A stretch of DNA of 64,000 bases from Neckera pumila (lineage: Eukaryota; Streptophyta; Bryopsida; Hypnales; Neckeraceae). The notes under the pieces were generated by a model. That model searched no databases and had not been told where the DNA came from. It worked only from the letters and a program-made list of their open reading frames with translations. Position numbers and translations under genes: made by a program. Shown here one piece after another: positions 12,583-24,805 of this stretch. The stretch lies in NCBI GenBank assembly GCA_963969595.1, contig OZ018410.1:39785413-39849412 (forward strand), read 5' to 3'. Numbering within the stretch: position 1 is the first letter of the stretch; each line of letters opens with the position of its first letter.

Positions 12583-14235
12583 TCTATATTTTCAAATGAA
12601 GCATGACACTAATGGCAATATAAAAATTATAGTGTAGTAGTATAGCAAGATTTCTTAAACTTTAGTTTAAGAAAATTGGGAGTCTTAAGAAAATACTTAA
12701 TTGCATGTTTGAATGAATTTGATTCAAAATTTAATATAAAAATTAAGAAAAGTAGCACCTTCAAGTTGTATAGATTAGTAGTAATTTTCTTTTAAATAAA
12801 ATGACATTTTAGCATGACACAAACTAAGCTATAATTGTACGACAAGATGATGTCTCATTTTCATTCTATTTATGCATTTCTCTTAGATTTTCAGCAACAT
12901 AATATTTATAAGATAATATCCACATTCAAAAGAGTCAAAATAAGAATTAAAATATTAGATTTTAAATTGGACTTTTTAATTTTTGTTGGATTTTGTTAGC
13001 AATTGAAAGAAGATTTTAAGTTTTCAACAAATGTTAGCATTTTTTTAATATTGTTTGAACAAACTATAAATCTCTGAAGAGGTAACTACTGGTGTATTTA
13101 AATGAATCCTAAGCTCTCATGGCCAAATTTTGTATAATTAATGCCAAAATATACCATATAAGATATATTTTGGATTAAAATCACAACCAAGAGTATTAAT
13201 TTTAAATAGATTCAAGATCTATCACAAATAAACAAAGAGCTCATTGTAAGTGTCTTATTGAGGAAGCTTCAAGCAATAACATACAATATATTAATCCAAT
13301 GGCAAAAGAACATTCAATATGAATCAATGATAATTATAGATAATTTTGAAGAGTTTCAATTCTAAATTTTAAATTTCCAAATGTAATCTTACTATCTTAA
13401 CTTCAAGCACTTAAAGATTGAACCACATATATCATTCTTTTACTAAAAGTCATCTCTCACAATCTCATCAAACAAGAGAAAAATTTAATTATTTTTTGCA
13501 ATGATGGATACTAATATCTACTAGGTACAATCCCTAATAGCATATGTATATATGCTACTAGGTTCTGATATCACTTGGCCTCCAAATGTGTCACTATCCC
13601 CAAACCATCATCATCACTATGTGTACATCTCCAAAATCAATAGGTACCTATGTGGAGGAAATGGTTTTAGAACCTCTACCAAAAACCACTTCGATGCTTC
13701 ATAGCTTATGCAAATGTTGCATAATAGCTTATGCAAATGTTACAGTATCCAAATGTTGCATTCTTTTGCATAGGAACCTCCTTTTCACTTACCCACAAGA
13801 AAATCAATGTAAATTTGACTAGTCTCAAAAATAGTAACTAGCTTCAATAGCAAAAAGTGTTGGTTTTGGGAGTGCCCACCTAACTTATTTCAACACACCT
13901 TGATTTTTTATTGGACATGCAAACTCTTTACATTTCAAACCATGTATGGTAACTACACCTAAAATCACACGCTTCCTAAATTTGTACACTAGATAATCTT
14001 GCCTAAAATGTACTCCCACTATTCATATGACTCTATGGTTGCTTTTAGGTGCACCTATTTTTAGCACTTTGAAAATTCGTAGTTTATTTACAAAGTGCCC
14101 AAAAACTGCATTCTAAGAGAATCTAGAATCCCGTTTTGACTACCAATAGGACACCACAATTTTTTTTCAAATATAATAGTGAAAACCATGCCGAATCATG
14201 CTGAATTGCTTAACAGTGCAATTTAAGGTGTAGCA
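12583..14235. other. AT-rich intergenic, no gene seen
   Basis: Very AT-rich sequence without recognisable coding potential. The short open frame at 13586-13822 has no features I recognise. Confidence 0.4.
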
Positions 14236-14464
14236 GAGAGGCAGCCCCTTTCTTATTGATGACCCATTTCCAATCACTTAAGGAACTACAAGCATGTAAG
14301 AGGACGTTTTTTTTTATGGAAATTTTGTCTCGAATGCAGCAATTGGATTTGGACCCTTCCTAGAGTCAGTTTTCAGATATTCTGGTATCAAAACAAAGTT
14401 GCTATGAGTTAATGAGTTCCAGATTTTGTAATTCCTTAAGTGATCGGAAATGGGTTGCCTCCCC
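14236..14464. mobile_element. GGAGGCAAC-type MITE, copy 1
   Basis: An element of about 229 bp whose right end TAAGTGATCGGAAATGGG leads into TTGCCTCCCC, and whose left end begins GAGAGGCAGCCCC and continues into CCATTTCCAATCACTTAAGG. It aligns along its length with copy 2 (53967-54188), and its ends match copy 3 (62838-63412). It is non-coding. Confidence 0.65.
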
Positions 14465-15860
14465 TAGCTAGTTACCTTATTTGCTTGCGTCTCTCTCCCT
14501 TCAGATTTCAGCTTTAGCGACAAGAAAACAATAATTGGCAGTCACGGGACAGTTTCCTAGAAACCTTCCCAGGCTACCTTAATGCCAGATTCAATACTAG
14601 GGTTCGGTTACTACTTCGGTACCGATGAATGGCTTAGCGCTACTGTACTCTTTAGGAGGAATCTGCATGTGGGACAACTGTAAATTAAAGTAGCCAAGTG
14701 GGACCTCGAACTGGAAACCTCGAAATCAATTGGGAACTGAAATGGCAGCTTTGGACATCGGCTTTCAGACTCTCAAGTTCTTGACCCATGTCAAAGTTAA
14801 AATAATGGTACTCCGTAATGAGTCTGTACCTTTACCTCTGGATCACAAGTACAGTACAGTACAACATCCATGGAACTTTGCGCAGAGATCTGTGCAGCCC
14901 GGAGACTTGTATTCTGTTCATGCCATGAAGAAACAGCTTCATTTGCAGAAACGAACAACCAAACATGAATTCAAAGGAAAGGAAAGAAAAGCCATTAGAA
15001 TGCCCAGCTATCCTGCTTTTGAGAGTTGGTGGAAAATTTGAGGAGACGGAAAATTTGAGGAGAGCATCACTATAGTCCTTCAAATGGCTGCCTGGAGCGC
15101 CAATTTGAAGGTCCCACAGGTTTTGGCGAGCAATGAGATCCCTTGCCCCTTTGCTGCTGCGAGCGTGCGACTCCCGCAAGTCCATTGAAACCTGATGACT
15201 ATTGCAGTATGTGGCTCTCTTTGGTGAGCCCTTCAAAGGAAGAGAAAAGGCAGAATATTGTCATGACTGCACTTTTACTCTGTTTCACTCTACAATTGGT
15301 CCTCTTGCCATTGCCCATCTCTCTCCCTTTTGCGGAATGAGGTGTCTCAACCTCTGAACTGCGCTGAGGGGTTCTCATGCATGCCTGAAACGCCAATCAG
15401 TTTGGAGGGCCAAAATTGAACGGGCCAAAATTGAACAGGGGATGCTCTCACCACTGTGCTCAAAGACAAATGAGAACTCCTACAGATACCATCTACAGTA
15501 CTGAACTGAGGATGGCATGAGGAAGGTACTTCTGGCCAACAAGCTGTACAAGGAATATCCCTCCCCGAATGCCTGGAAAAGAAAGGCCATGACTCGCAGA
15601 TGGAAAAATTATTCCTCACTGACCCGAAAATAGAAAACAATCACGGTTAGTCAGCTCAAGATTACGAAGAACAGGCAGAAAAATCACAGAACCTGCAAAA
15701 TAAACGGCGACATACAAATAAATAAGTCAACGTCCTTTGTCGAAGAGCGATCAAACAGCCCCTCAGTTGTATTAACTGAGGTGGATATTACGTATAAAAG
15801 TGATACAATGATATCTTGCGAGCCCTCTCCGCATCCACCAGATTAATAAGAAACGATTCC
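14465..15860. other. Unassigned region downstream of galactosyltransferase A
   Basis: Base composition is more balanced than in the surrounding repeats. Several overlapping short open frames exist on both strands (for example 14730-15041 plus and 14832-15236 minus), but none shows a recognisable domain and they shadow one another. It could be a decayed gene or long 3' transcript sequence. Confidence 0.3.
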
Positions 15861-16329
15861 CCATTAAGCAAAGGGCATCAAGAGATCCGGAGCAATGGCC
15901 ACAATGTACAATTGAGAAAAATCAATCAACTACGAATTACAAATGGTGCACAGGCTTCCTCCGCTGTGGACAAGCAGGGGAGTATGCAGAGGACGACCGG
16001 GCCGCATCCAGTTTCACGCAGATCTCTTCGCAAGCCCGCCTCCATTCTACAGACCGATCGATGTCCCGAGAGACCTAGAGGCCCAGACAAAAATTCCTGA
16101 AACGCTTGAATCAATCAGAAGCCACATTGGTACTACTCGGTCCGACTGCACGGAGGTCATCCTATCCACAGTCCAGCTAACTTACGAATAAATGAGACAC
16201 TTGGGCCACAGACACACTAGTACCGGTACATCGCTCGAACGGGCTTCAATCTCGTCATTACACTCTCCGCACAATGGGTGCTTGGATTCCTCTCCCACGA
16301 CACAAAAAGCGTGGAACGACACGCTCAGC

Positions 16330-16425
16330 TGCAATGCAATGCCATGCAATGCAAGCCTTCGCGTCTCTCTCTCTCTCATTTAATCTCCCTCCCTCCCTCC
16401 CTCTCTCTCTCTCTCAGTGACATAC
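16330..16425. repeat. Low-complexity tracts in 3' region of copy A
   Basis: A GCAATGCAATGCCATGCAAT-like run is followed by CT-rich tracts (CCCTCC then CTCTCT). The CT tract is longer here than at the corresponding place in copy B (about 58375-58445), so this is a length-variable microsatellite. Confidence 0.6.
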
Positions 16426-16543
16426 TTGTTATTGACATACTTACCGGCCCTGTCTACCTACCCAGTAGTCAAGTGAAGAAGCGGCCCCCACAGGATGCAG
16501 GATGATCCCCACCAAGCAGACAGGCGAGCAAGTGCGCATTCAG

Positions 16544-17746
16544 TTACGAGAAATCGGAATTCCACACGGCGTCGTCGCCTTCCCCGCAGCGCTGGTGCAC
16601 GTCCTTGAGCCTCTCCACCGACTTGCAGATGCCGCTGCACGTCCAGTCGAACGAAGCCACGCACACGTTGCCCGCCTGCGCCTTCCACTCGCAGTCCGGC
16701 GGAGTGCCGCAGCACATGCTGCGGTCGTCGATGTGGTCCACGTCCAGACCGATGATCCACGCGCCAAGCGAAACGTCCTCGTTCGCGAAGCGATGCAGCA
16801 GCGCCTGGTTTGCCCCGATGTAGCGCGCCAGGTCCTTAGAAATCGCGTAAATCTGCCCCGTCGCGTGCCGAAAATACTTGTTCCCCTCCTCGCCGAACTT
16901 CCAGTACTCGGGCTCGTGGTACTTCACGCCCTTCTGCGCCAGCACGGGACCCGACTTCATGCACCCAATGTACACGCGCGGCTTCGTGCGGTGCCGCGCC
17001 AGGGTCGCGCCCAGCATGGCCACGTTCACGTGCACGTCGTCGTCCACCTTCACGTAGAACTCCGCGTCCCATTTCTGCACCGCAGTCGCGAAGTAGATCT
17101 TCGTCTTCATCGACAGCTCGTGGTAGCCCTCCACGTGGTCCAGGCGCAGGAAGTCCTGGTGCTGCGCGGCCTCCGCCTCGATGGCGCGGTCCAGGATCCC
17201 GCCCGGCGTCGCGCTGTGCCCGATCACGAAGCGCATCACGACGCCCTTCTCCTCCTCGAGCTTGCGCAGCTTCTCGCCCTGCAGCATCCACGTCTCGCGC
17301 ACGGAGTCGCGCCGCTTGCGACTGCTGAAGGCCGTGTTGATGCCGATCACCACGAACGCCTTCTTCCGCCCCGTACTGGGCGCCCCGGCCAACCCAACCC
17401 CAACCCCCTCGGACTCGCGCATCGTCACCGCCCGCGAATTCCCGCCCGTGGCCTTCTGCGCGCGGGCAGCCGCGAGCTCATCTTCCAGCGACGCTATCGT
17501 CTTGTCCAGCGTCTGGATCACTTGGTGCGTCCGCGACACTTCGTCCACAATTTCCGTCTTGTCGTTGCTTGACCTAGGCTGGGGATCGCACTCTATTCTC
17601 GCCTCGTCGCCGAACTCCGGCCCACTCCACATGCGATTCGTGAACAGCAAGCCCACACAGAAACTCGCCACGCAGAGCACCAGCACGCCCTTCCATGTGA
17701 TGCCACTACTACTCCCTACTCCTCCTATCTTCCCCCTCATCCGCAT
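16544..17746 (-). CDS. Beta-1,3-galactosyltransferase (GT31), copy A, intronless
   Basis: This is a 400-residue type II Golgi glycosyltransferase of the plant B3GALT group, which adds beta-1,3-linked galactose to glycans of glycoproteins; the exact acceptor is not deducible. Residues about 17-38 form the membrane anchor, followed by a stem region like DUF4094 with a heptad-like stretch (about 65-97). The Galactosyl_T domain runs from about residue 130, with the metal-binding DDD at 235-237 in KVDDDVHVN and the conserved [11 protein letters not shown] at 320-330. A Cys-rich C-terminus ([15 protein letters not shown]) is typical of plant members. The ORF is open 27 codons further upstream, but the start at 17746 is the first Met shared with copy B and fits the family N-terminus. 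There are no introns. Compared with copy B, 11 residues differ, all before residue 204. Confidence 0.92.
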   Translation of the reverse strand: MRMRGKIGGVGSSSGITWKGVLVLCVASFCVGLLFTNRMWSGPEFGDEARIECDPQPRSSNDKTEIVDEVSRTHQVIQTLDKTIASLEDELAAARAQKATGGNSRAVTMRESEGVGVGLAGAPSTGRKKAFVVIGINTAFSSRKRRDSVRETWMLQGEKLRKLEEEKGVVMRFVIGHSATPGGILDRAIEAEAAQHQDFLRLDHVEGYHELSMKTKIYFATAVQKWDAEFYVKVDDDVHVNVAMLGATLARHRTKPRVYIGCMKSGPVLAQKGVKYHEPEYWKFGEEGNKYFRHATGQIYAISKDLARYIGANQALLHRFANEDVSLGAWIIGLDVDHIDDRSMCCGTPPDCEWKAQAGNVCVASFDWTCSGICKSVERLKDVHQRCGEGDDAVWNSDFS

Positions 17747-18006
17747 CGCGGCCCCCCACAAAAACCACACTCCGCAACCAAGAATGCACTCAAATTTCGC
17801 CGGTGTGCCCTGACTGCTCTCGTCCACTCAATCACATGACTCCGTTCCAGCCCTAGCTTGGCCCCCGCCACCCGTCACCGAATCTCACAGCCACTCCATC
17901 AAGCTTGAAAGCCCACGTTTTAAAAACTAGGGTTTCCTCCAAAAAATCCGGCAGGGCCGAGGATGATACCCAACACCCAACTCAATTCCGGAACGCTTGA
18001 CCTAAC

Positions 18007-18032
18007 AGACAGAAAGACAGACAGACAGACCC
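18007..18032. repeat. CAGA tetranucleotide microsatellite
   Basis: About six imperfect units of CAGA in the leader of galactosyltransferase copy A. The array is missing from the otherwise alignable leader of copy B near 56800. Confidence 0.75.
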
Positions 18033-18587
18033 AAGATGCGAGCGCTCCTGAAGTAGAAGATGACGCGAGAGAAAGAAAGAAAGCTCTTGAGATCAACAAA
18101 GAGCACAATACCAGATCAATGTGTGACGATACAAAGCGGATCTTGTAAAGGGAGGAAGGCAGTAGTAGTGCTGCTGCTGATTTTCAAAGGCGCGGCAGCG
18201 ACGGGACCTGCTCCGAAGCTCCAAGCGACCTGGCGATGGCCAAAGCGCGGATCGGAGGTTGTCGCGCAGCGCAGCACTGAGGTCCGGGGACACTTCGCGC
18301 ATACCGCTTGGAGTATTTGGGTACCCCCTGAAAATGGGACGAAGTTACATATGATTCGGATCGAGAGCTTGGAAAGACGAGGCAGTCCCGAGGGATTCGC
18401 TCTCTCATTTTCAACTCGGACTCGCTGGGCTCAGGCGTTGCCCTAAGTTAGCGAATTCTAGTTGGCATTATCGGAGGTGCAGTTGCCGAATAGGTTTGGA
18501 CTTTGGAGTAAAATAGATTTAACAGGTGAGTTTTTAAATTTTTTTAAATTTAAATTTAAATTTTTTAGAAGGGGGATTTAGGGCCAG

Positions 18588-19480
18588 AGTTGGAGTTGAC
18601 TCATAATTTATAAAATATTGGGTGATCTAGGTCCAAGTTGAAGAATTGAGTTGGGGTTAGGGTGATTCAATTTTTTCCCTTCGGTTTAACCCCTAAAGGA
18701 CTAAACACTGTTTTTTGGCAACATAGCAAATTTGAGCAGCTCACTATAAACGGAATTTTTATTTTTTTTTCTTTGAAAATTTCACACAACATGTGCCCTG
18801 GAGACTCTAGATTCCAAACCTACCCACAAACTAGAATCCCTCATAACTCTCATCTCATTAAACAAAATGGAGTGATTCAAGCTTTTCTATTTCTAAATAT
18901 CTCTTTAGAACCACTTCCAATTTTTTATTTTTCAAAAAAGTGATTTTTAAAGAAGTTTTTTGAGCTGCCCAGGCTGCCTGCCGTGTAATGAAAACTGCAT
19001 ATCATGCAATAACTTTTTAACCGTATAGTCAAAAGTTATGAAAATTACTAGACCTTAAAGTTGCTCCTTGGGCACATGTTGTGTGAAATTTTCAAAGAAA
19101 AAAAATAAAAACTCCGTCCGTAGTGAACTGCCTAAAATCGCTATGTTGCCAAAAAATGGTATTTGGTCCTTTAGGGGTTAAGTTTTTGGTGTTCAATAAT
19201 CCCTACGTATGTTCCACTAAAATGACTATGTAGTTGGCACAAATTGAGCTAACTGTCAATGTAAGGACTTTGGACCCAATTTGGGTCGAAGATGGAATTG
19301 GAGTCGGCTCAATTTATAGAGTACTGGGTGATCTAAGTCCAAATTGAAGAATTGGGTTGGAGCTAGGGTGATTCAATTTTTTCACTTTGGTTTGAGTTTT
19401 GGAAGTCCGATAATGTCCATGTATGGTGGCCATGTGGTTGACACAAATTGAGCCAGCTCTCAATGTTAAAACTTCGATAT
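18588..19480. repeat. Tandem duplication of a ~200-bp unit, first unit split by an element
   Basis: Unit 1 is 18588-18689 plus 19178-19280 and unit 2 is about 19290-19480. Shared landmarks are GGGTGATCTARGTCCAA, TAGGGTGATTCAATTTTTTC and, further on, CACAAATTGAGC. The element at 18690-19177 interrupts unit 1, so unit 2 preserves the uninterrupted order. Confidence 0.75.
18690..19177. mobile_element. TTAA-flanked TIR element, compact copy
   Basis: This 488-bp element has long terminal inverted repeats: more than 100 bp align between the ends, beginning CCCCTAAAGGAC. Perfect TTAA flanks lie at 18686-18689 and 19178-19181. The neighbouring tandem unit has GGTTTGAGTTTT where this unit has GGT-TTAA-element-TTAA-GTTTT, so one TTAA (now TTGA in unit 2) was the target and was duplicated. 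TTAA duplication with ends starting CCC is the pattern of piggyBac-type elements, which is an inference. No ORF is present. Confidence 0.8.
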
Positions 19481-20350
19481 CCTAATTTTAGAGTTAAAAC
19501 AATTCTATTGGTTGTTTCAGTGGTTTTGAAATGGGTTCAACAATTAGATTTATTATAAAGTGAGCCTTATTACTTTTAGGGGACAAAAGAATTATAGGAA
19601 AACTTTTTACTTTTAGGATTTGTCATACTCATTTCAGAAAAGCATGGTAGAAATGTGTCAATCTTGCCTTGGTCTCAAATTTTTAATTTAAATAATCAAA
19701 TTTTAGTATAATAGACTAATCTTATTAATCAATCCAAATGGTCAAATTAGTTCACTATTTTTTTATAAGATTAAAAGTCTTTAATTAAATATTTTTATTA
19801 TACAAATGCAAATTTAACTTCATTTTGGTTCTAAACTTAAGGGACAATTGGCAATAGGGCAAGGTTCCCCAAAGTCAATTTGGATAGTATGTTTTCAAAA
19901 TTTTGACACAAAGTTCGAAAACATACATCCTTCATCAAAATATTTTTATCAAAATAAATCTCTAGATCAAATTTTTCTAGCACCAAATGTTATTTAGGAG
20001 GAAATAGCTTAACGTAGCTTTTGTCATACTCTTCTTTTACTTTCAAGATTTGGTATGTAAGGTTGCATATCCATTATGGCCCCAAGCTCAATACTTTTCC
20101 TATCTACAATTGTCTTGTATTTCAAAGGCTAGAATGTAGGAGAATTCTACAAAGGGACACAATCGAATTGAGGGTCTACAATGCATATGCATACCTTGTG
20201 TTAGTAGTAAGCAATTGTCATACCAAAAAATTCAAAAAATTGAATGAATTGCAAAATCTCAATCCCTTACGGAGCTAAATTTTATTAATCTTGTTGGACA
20301 TGATTGCAAAAAAGTCTTTGAATATTTAATAGTATAATCTTTCAACTTAT
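19480..20350. other. AT-rich intergenic, no gene seen
   Basis: No recognisable coding sequence. The open frame at 20021-20278 has no supporting features. Confidence 0.4.
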
Positions 20351-20351
20351 G

Positions 20352-20437
20352 CTATTGAACAAACTTATATTAATATACTATGGAAATGAATAAATTTACA
20401 CATTTCCATAATATATTAATACAAGTTTGTTCAATAG
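20352..20437. repeat. Short near-perfect hairpin
   Basis: Two 37-bp arms, beginning CTATTGAACAAACTT, pair at about 35 of 37 positions around a 12-bp loop. The size is in the range of a microRNA precursor or a very short foldback MITE. The AT-rich stem favours the latter. Confidence 0.65.
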
Positions 20438-21384
20438 ATTTTTTTAAACTATTTTTGGTTTATCTCAATGCGTAGACCTTTTGACAATAAACCTTTTGAC
20501 CTTTTGAAAACTAAACCTTTTGTCAATTTACAATTGAAATATATCTTTTAGGGGCTAAATATTGGAGTAGAGCATTTAGAAATTTGTTACTACATTGAAC
20601 ATTGGTTTTGATAAAGGTCGAGATACAAGTGCACATAGCCAGGTTCACAAGGGGGGAACTAAAGTACAACTAGGATCAATAATATGCATAAAAAAGGCAT
20701 TTTGCGCATCATAATTGTGTAAAATAATTCAATCAATATTTAAGACTCAATTTGTTTTAAATTATCCATCAAAGGACTATAAGTCAGAATTCAATTCTTT
20801 AAAATCTTAGTTACAATAAACATGAAATAGAATAGGGGTAAAAATTGTTTATCAAAGGAATATAATGTAGAATTTGATTCCTTAAAGTCTTGATTACAAT
20901 AAACATAAAATGAAATATGGGTTGAATATATGCCTGACCCATTAGTTGCTATAAGCAACAGACAAAGTAAAGGGGTCCCAAAAGGGATAAGGCATGAACC
21001 TATTCCCTTAATAATTGTAATAATATCCTAATGGGGTGAAGACATTAGATGGAATTTAGTATATCCAATAACACCTTGATACAATTATAATTCAAGCGAG
21101 AAAAAGTAGTTGGCATGCAATTTCAAGGAAACATATTACATTTGACATTATTGATCACTTGTATTGCAATTGCAATGGAAACTAGACTATATGTGTATCA
21201 AAAAGTTTCATTAGTACTTCAATGTTTATCATGAAAAGAGGCAAGTTCTGTATACAAAATGAAGAATAATAGGGACAACAATCAATATAGGATATGTAGG
21301 AATTCAACCACCCCATTGTCAAATGAAAAGGAATGATTGAGTCATGAGCTAAATTTTAGACCTCACTTACGTATAATAAAGCCA

Positions 21385-21647
21385 TTTTTTTCAAAACTTG
21401 TCTAATTCAAAAAAAATGTGATAAGTTGGGCTTAATTTTGGCTCCAAAATTCATTTGTAATTTAGAGATTTTAATCAGAAGTTATAGACCAAATTCAAAG
21501 AGGGCACCAAAATGTACTTCCAAAGCCTTCTTTAAATTTGGTCTATAGCTTTTGATTAAAAGCTCAAATTACAAACAAATATTTGGATCCAAAATTGAGC
21601 TTAACTTTTTTACATTTTTCTCGTTGGATAGGTTTTAAAATTGTAGA
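21385..21647. repeat. Long imperfect hairpin (~120-bp arms)
   Basis: The arms meet around a loop of about 18 bp near 21508-21525. Landmarks are TATAGACCAAATT in the left arm and AAATTTGGTCTATA in the right arm, with pairing continuing outwards past CAAAATTGAGC. There is no coding potential. It looks like a foldback element or the product of a local inverted duplication. Confidence 0.65.
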
Positions 21648-21945
21648 TTTAACATGTGTAAATGAATATTGAAGCTCAACTTTCAATTTTATCTTTCATT
21701 TTAACTATATATGAAATTGACTATATATGGATTGGATGGTTAAGCTCTTACTGATATCCTACATTGATTGTTGTACCTTGCACCTCTCTACATGCATAAA
21801 GAACAAGACATCTCCTTCCCTACCATGATGCAAACATTGTGTCAAGCTTTGTAATACAAATAAAGTCTAGTTTGCATGCTAAACTCAATTCAAATTGTGT
21901 TCTAAAACATGATTTTTTTATTAATTTGCATAAGAAAATTTATTG

Positions 21946-22898
21946 ATACAGTGACAAACAAAATTGAGTACTCTTACAAAACGTTTTCATTCAAACAACC
22001 ATACCATATGCATCAATGGAGAAAGTCCAAAAGTGTATATACAAAAGTTGAAGTATGCGACATACTAAATGTTACCATGGAAGTTTGAAGAAAAAATTAG
22101 TTGTGGTTTGAAAGAAAATCCATTTCAAAGTTAGCCATGTCTAATACTCAGTTTTGTTCAATATGATTTGAAATTACTTTATTTTTGTCAATTTTTTTGT
22201 AGAACTCTGAAAAAACTTTTTGTGCCTTGGCATGTTGGTATACATCATTTCATCATTATATTATTTGGGGATTTGTTGGATCTATTGTATGCATCATGAG
22301 CTCTAGTCTTTGGACAAAGAAATTGAATTTAAAAACGCATTATCTAACTATGAAATATAAATTGAATGCAATGTCTAATTCAACAAATATTTCAATTGCA
22401 AGGGCATTAAGAAGTAACAATGGTCCATATTGCAACCTATACACTCTCAACAATGGCTAATGCCTTCCATGCTCTCAATTCCAAAAAAAATTCAAACATT
22501 GCGAGAACCAACATCATTTGCATGTTCATCAGACTGTTGATATTTTAAATTCTATAAATGTCAATTTCCTTCAAGTTTTGCATACAACAATCTGAAATGA
22601 TGTATACCAACATGCCAAGGCACAAAAAGTTTTTTCAGAGTTCTAAGAAAAAATTGACAAAAATAAAGTAATTTCAAATCATGTTGAACAAAACTGAGTA
22701 TTAGACATGGCTAACTTTGAAATGGATTTTCTTCAAACCACAACTAATTTTTTCTTCAAACTTCCATGGTAACGTTTAATATGTCGCATACTTCAACTTT
22801 TGTATACACACTTTTGGACTTTGTCCATTGATGCATATGGTATGGTTGTTTGAATGAAAACGTTTCGTAAGAGTATTCAGTTTCGTTTGTCACTGTAT
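21946..22898. repeat. Large foldback: ~306-bp arms, 340-bp loop
   Basis: The left arm (21946-22252) and right arm (22593-22898) are near-identical reverse complements; landmarks are GCCTTGGCATGTTGGTATAC and its complement at the inner ends and ACAGTGACAAAC at the outer ends. The loop (22253-22592) contains part of a short open frame with no recognisable product. The arm similarity is high, roughly 95% by eye, which suggests a recent origin. Confidence 0.8.
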
Positions 22899-22899
22899 A

Positions 22900-24800
22900 T
22901 TCAATCTCATGTTTATTTTAGATGGTTAGGTATGTGCCTAACTTCTTCAATTTCTTTGATGTTTGTTGTAACTAAGGGGTTAGGGATGTGCCTAATCCCT
23001 CACTGTATGTGACCCCCTCACTCAATCTAATATTTATTGTAACCAAGGAGTTAGGCATGTACTTAAACCCCTCACTTCATTTCAATTTTATTGTAATCAA
23101 GGATTAGGTTTATTAAGGCTACAATAGGCATATGCCGTATGTCTTTAATAAATATAAAATTTTGTACAAAGATTAGGCTAATAGCAATTTTCCTTCAACA
23201 AAATTATGATTCAAATAAATAAAAGATTTTTGAATTTTCTTTATTTGAAATATATTCAAAATGTGACTACAAATTTTTCAAATTGTAGAATTTTCTTAAT
23301 GTGAATTTCAGCCACACCATGTGTACTTTTATCAAAACTAGTGTTATGGTATCTTTAAGCTCTTATAAGTTTTAGATACAATATTCAAATGTCATGTTTG
23401 AAATTCAACTAAATTTAGCAATAATTTGTCTATATATAGGGGAGAATTAGGCCTCATTGACACTCAATTGTATACATATTTTCATCAATTTGAAGACTCA
23501 TATTTCATTTATATGATATTCTAAACTCAAATGAAATGAAGCCATATTGAATTTTTTACTATATTTTGCTCAATCTTCTTCATTTTTTTTCAAGGATGGA
23601 TGAAAAAAGACTTCAATACATTGAAGTACTTTGAAATTGAAATTTCATATGTGAATATACTAGATTGCAATTAATCCAATAGGATGTATTTCACTTTGTT
23701 TCTCATGCAACTTTCAAAGCTTCCAGATGAACTTCTGATCAACTTTCAAACTTTCTATATCTCCTATTCTATTATTACCTCTAATTTTTGAATTAAATTA
23801 AAATTGAATCCTTAGGGATCCCATCAATCTAGGTTGGTGGAATATACTCCATCAATTATCACATACTCTTGTTTATAGGTGATCAAAGGAAAAACAAACA
23901 TAAAAATTAGAGTTAACTGAAAGGATATTAATTTCTAAATATTGCTCGATGCAAAAACAAGCAACCCAAATGGCTTCTAAGAGTCTCAAATCAAATTCAA
24001 ATGCGAAAATTGCATGATGGATTGCTCCCATGTTCACACTACTCAAAGCTGAGCTGCAATTCACAAAATCAACTTTGCAAATTACCGGTAGTCTAATTTC
24101 AAAAAGTAAGAACTGAGAAAGAAATTGTGACTACAATGTGCACAATATGAAACGACTTTAATGCACAATTGGTTTTTAAACATAATATGCAGGATTGGTA
24201 AGTTATCTAACCTTACTTCCTCAAAGTCTCAAGCGGTGATCTTTGTATCAAAACTCTTCTTCTTTAAAACCAAACTTGGAGTGTCAATGGTGAGGGGCTC
24301 AAAGATGGTGTTGGAAATGTCACTTCATCTTCCTTGAAGGGCACATTGCAGTATGCCTATTACACTCTTTGCGACAAGTATGCACAGAATTGTATTGCAA
24401 AAAAAACTGCAAGCAGTTCTAGAGTAATGAAAAAATTGTTGCAATGATAACAAAGTACAAGCATTTGCATTTGAGAAGTGTTGTACATGTGGCTACAGTG
24501 TAGTTGAATTCAATGTCCCCAACCTATGTCATTGACTCAATTAACATTTGGATGAATAAAGAGCTTGATAAGGGTCATCTTATCTAGATCCTTGCCATGA
24601 AATTAATGTTGCCCCACATGACTGACAAGTCCTTCATCACCAAATTGTGTGGAACGATGTCATCAACAGCAAGATCAGTGCAAACTGACTCTAATTCTTG
24701 AACTAATAGCAATTAAAACCTAGAGGACAGAATACAAATATAGTTGATTCCTCACAAGAAGTGGTTGCATAAGCAAAGGCTCTATATTCATGAAGAGAAA
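22900..24800. other. AT-rich intergenic, no gene seen
   Basis: Repeated motifs such as GTTAGGSATGTRCCTAA occur near 22925-23050 as a loose short repeat. No coding sequence is recognised. Confidence 0.35.
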
Positions 24801-24805
24801 TCCAA

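Larger units (their letters stand above)
15865..18130. repeat. Segment A of an inverted segmental duplication
   Basis: The reverse complement of this segment aligns with 56740-58960 across the coding region, the downstream ~700 bp and the upstream ~380 bp. Both flanks diverge beyond the listed limits. Indels between the copies include a CAGA microsatellite in the leader (present here only) and a CT-rich tract in the 3' region that is longer here. Confidence 0.85.

Noticed and set aside
16502..17572. 356-codon plus-strand open frame opposite galactosyltransferase A (and its equivalent at 57257-58327 minus)
   Set aside because: It is a shadow of the GC-rich coding strand: Arg/Leu/His/Val-rich, without domains, and preserved only because the real gene is duplicated.
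22227..22460. 77-codon frame at the loop of the large foldback
   Set aside because: It straddles the arm and loop with no recognisable product; probably chance.
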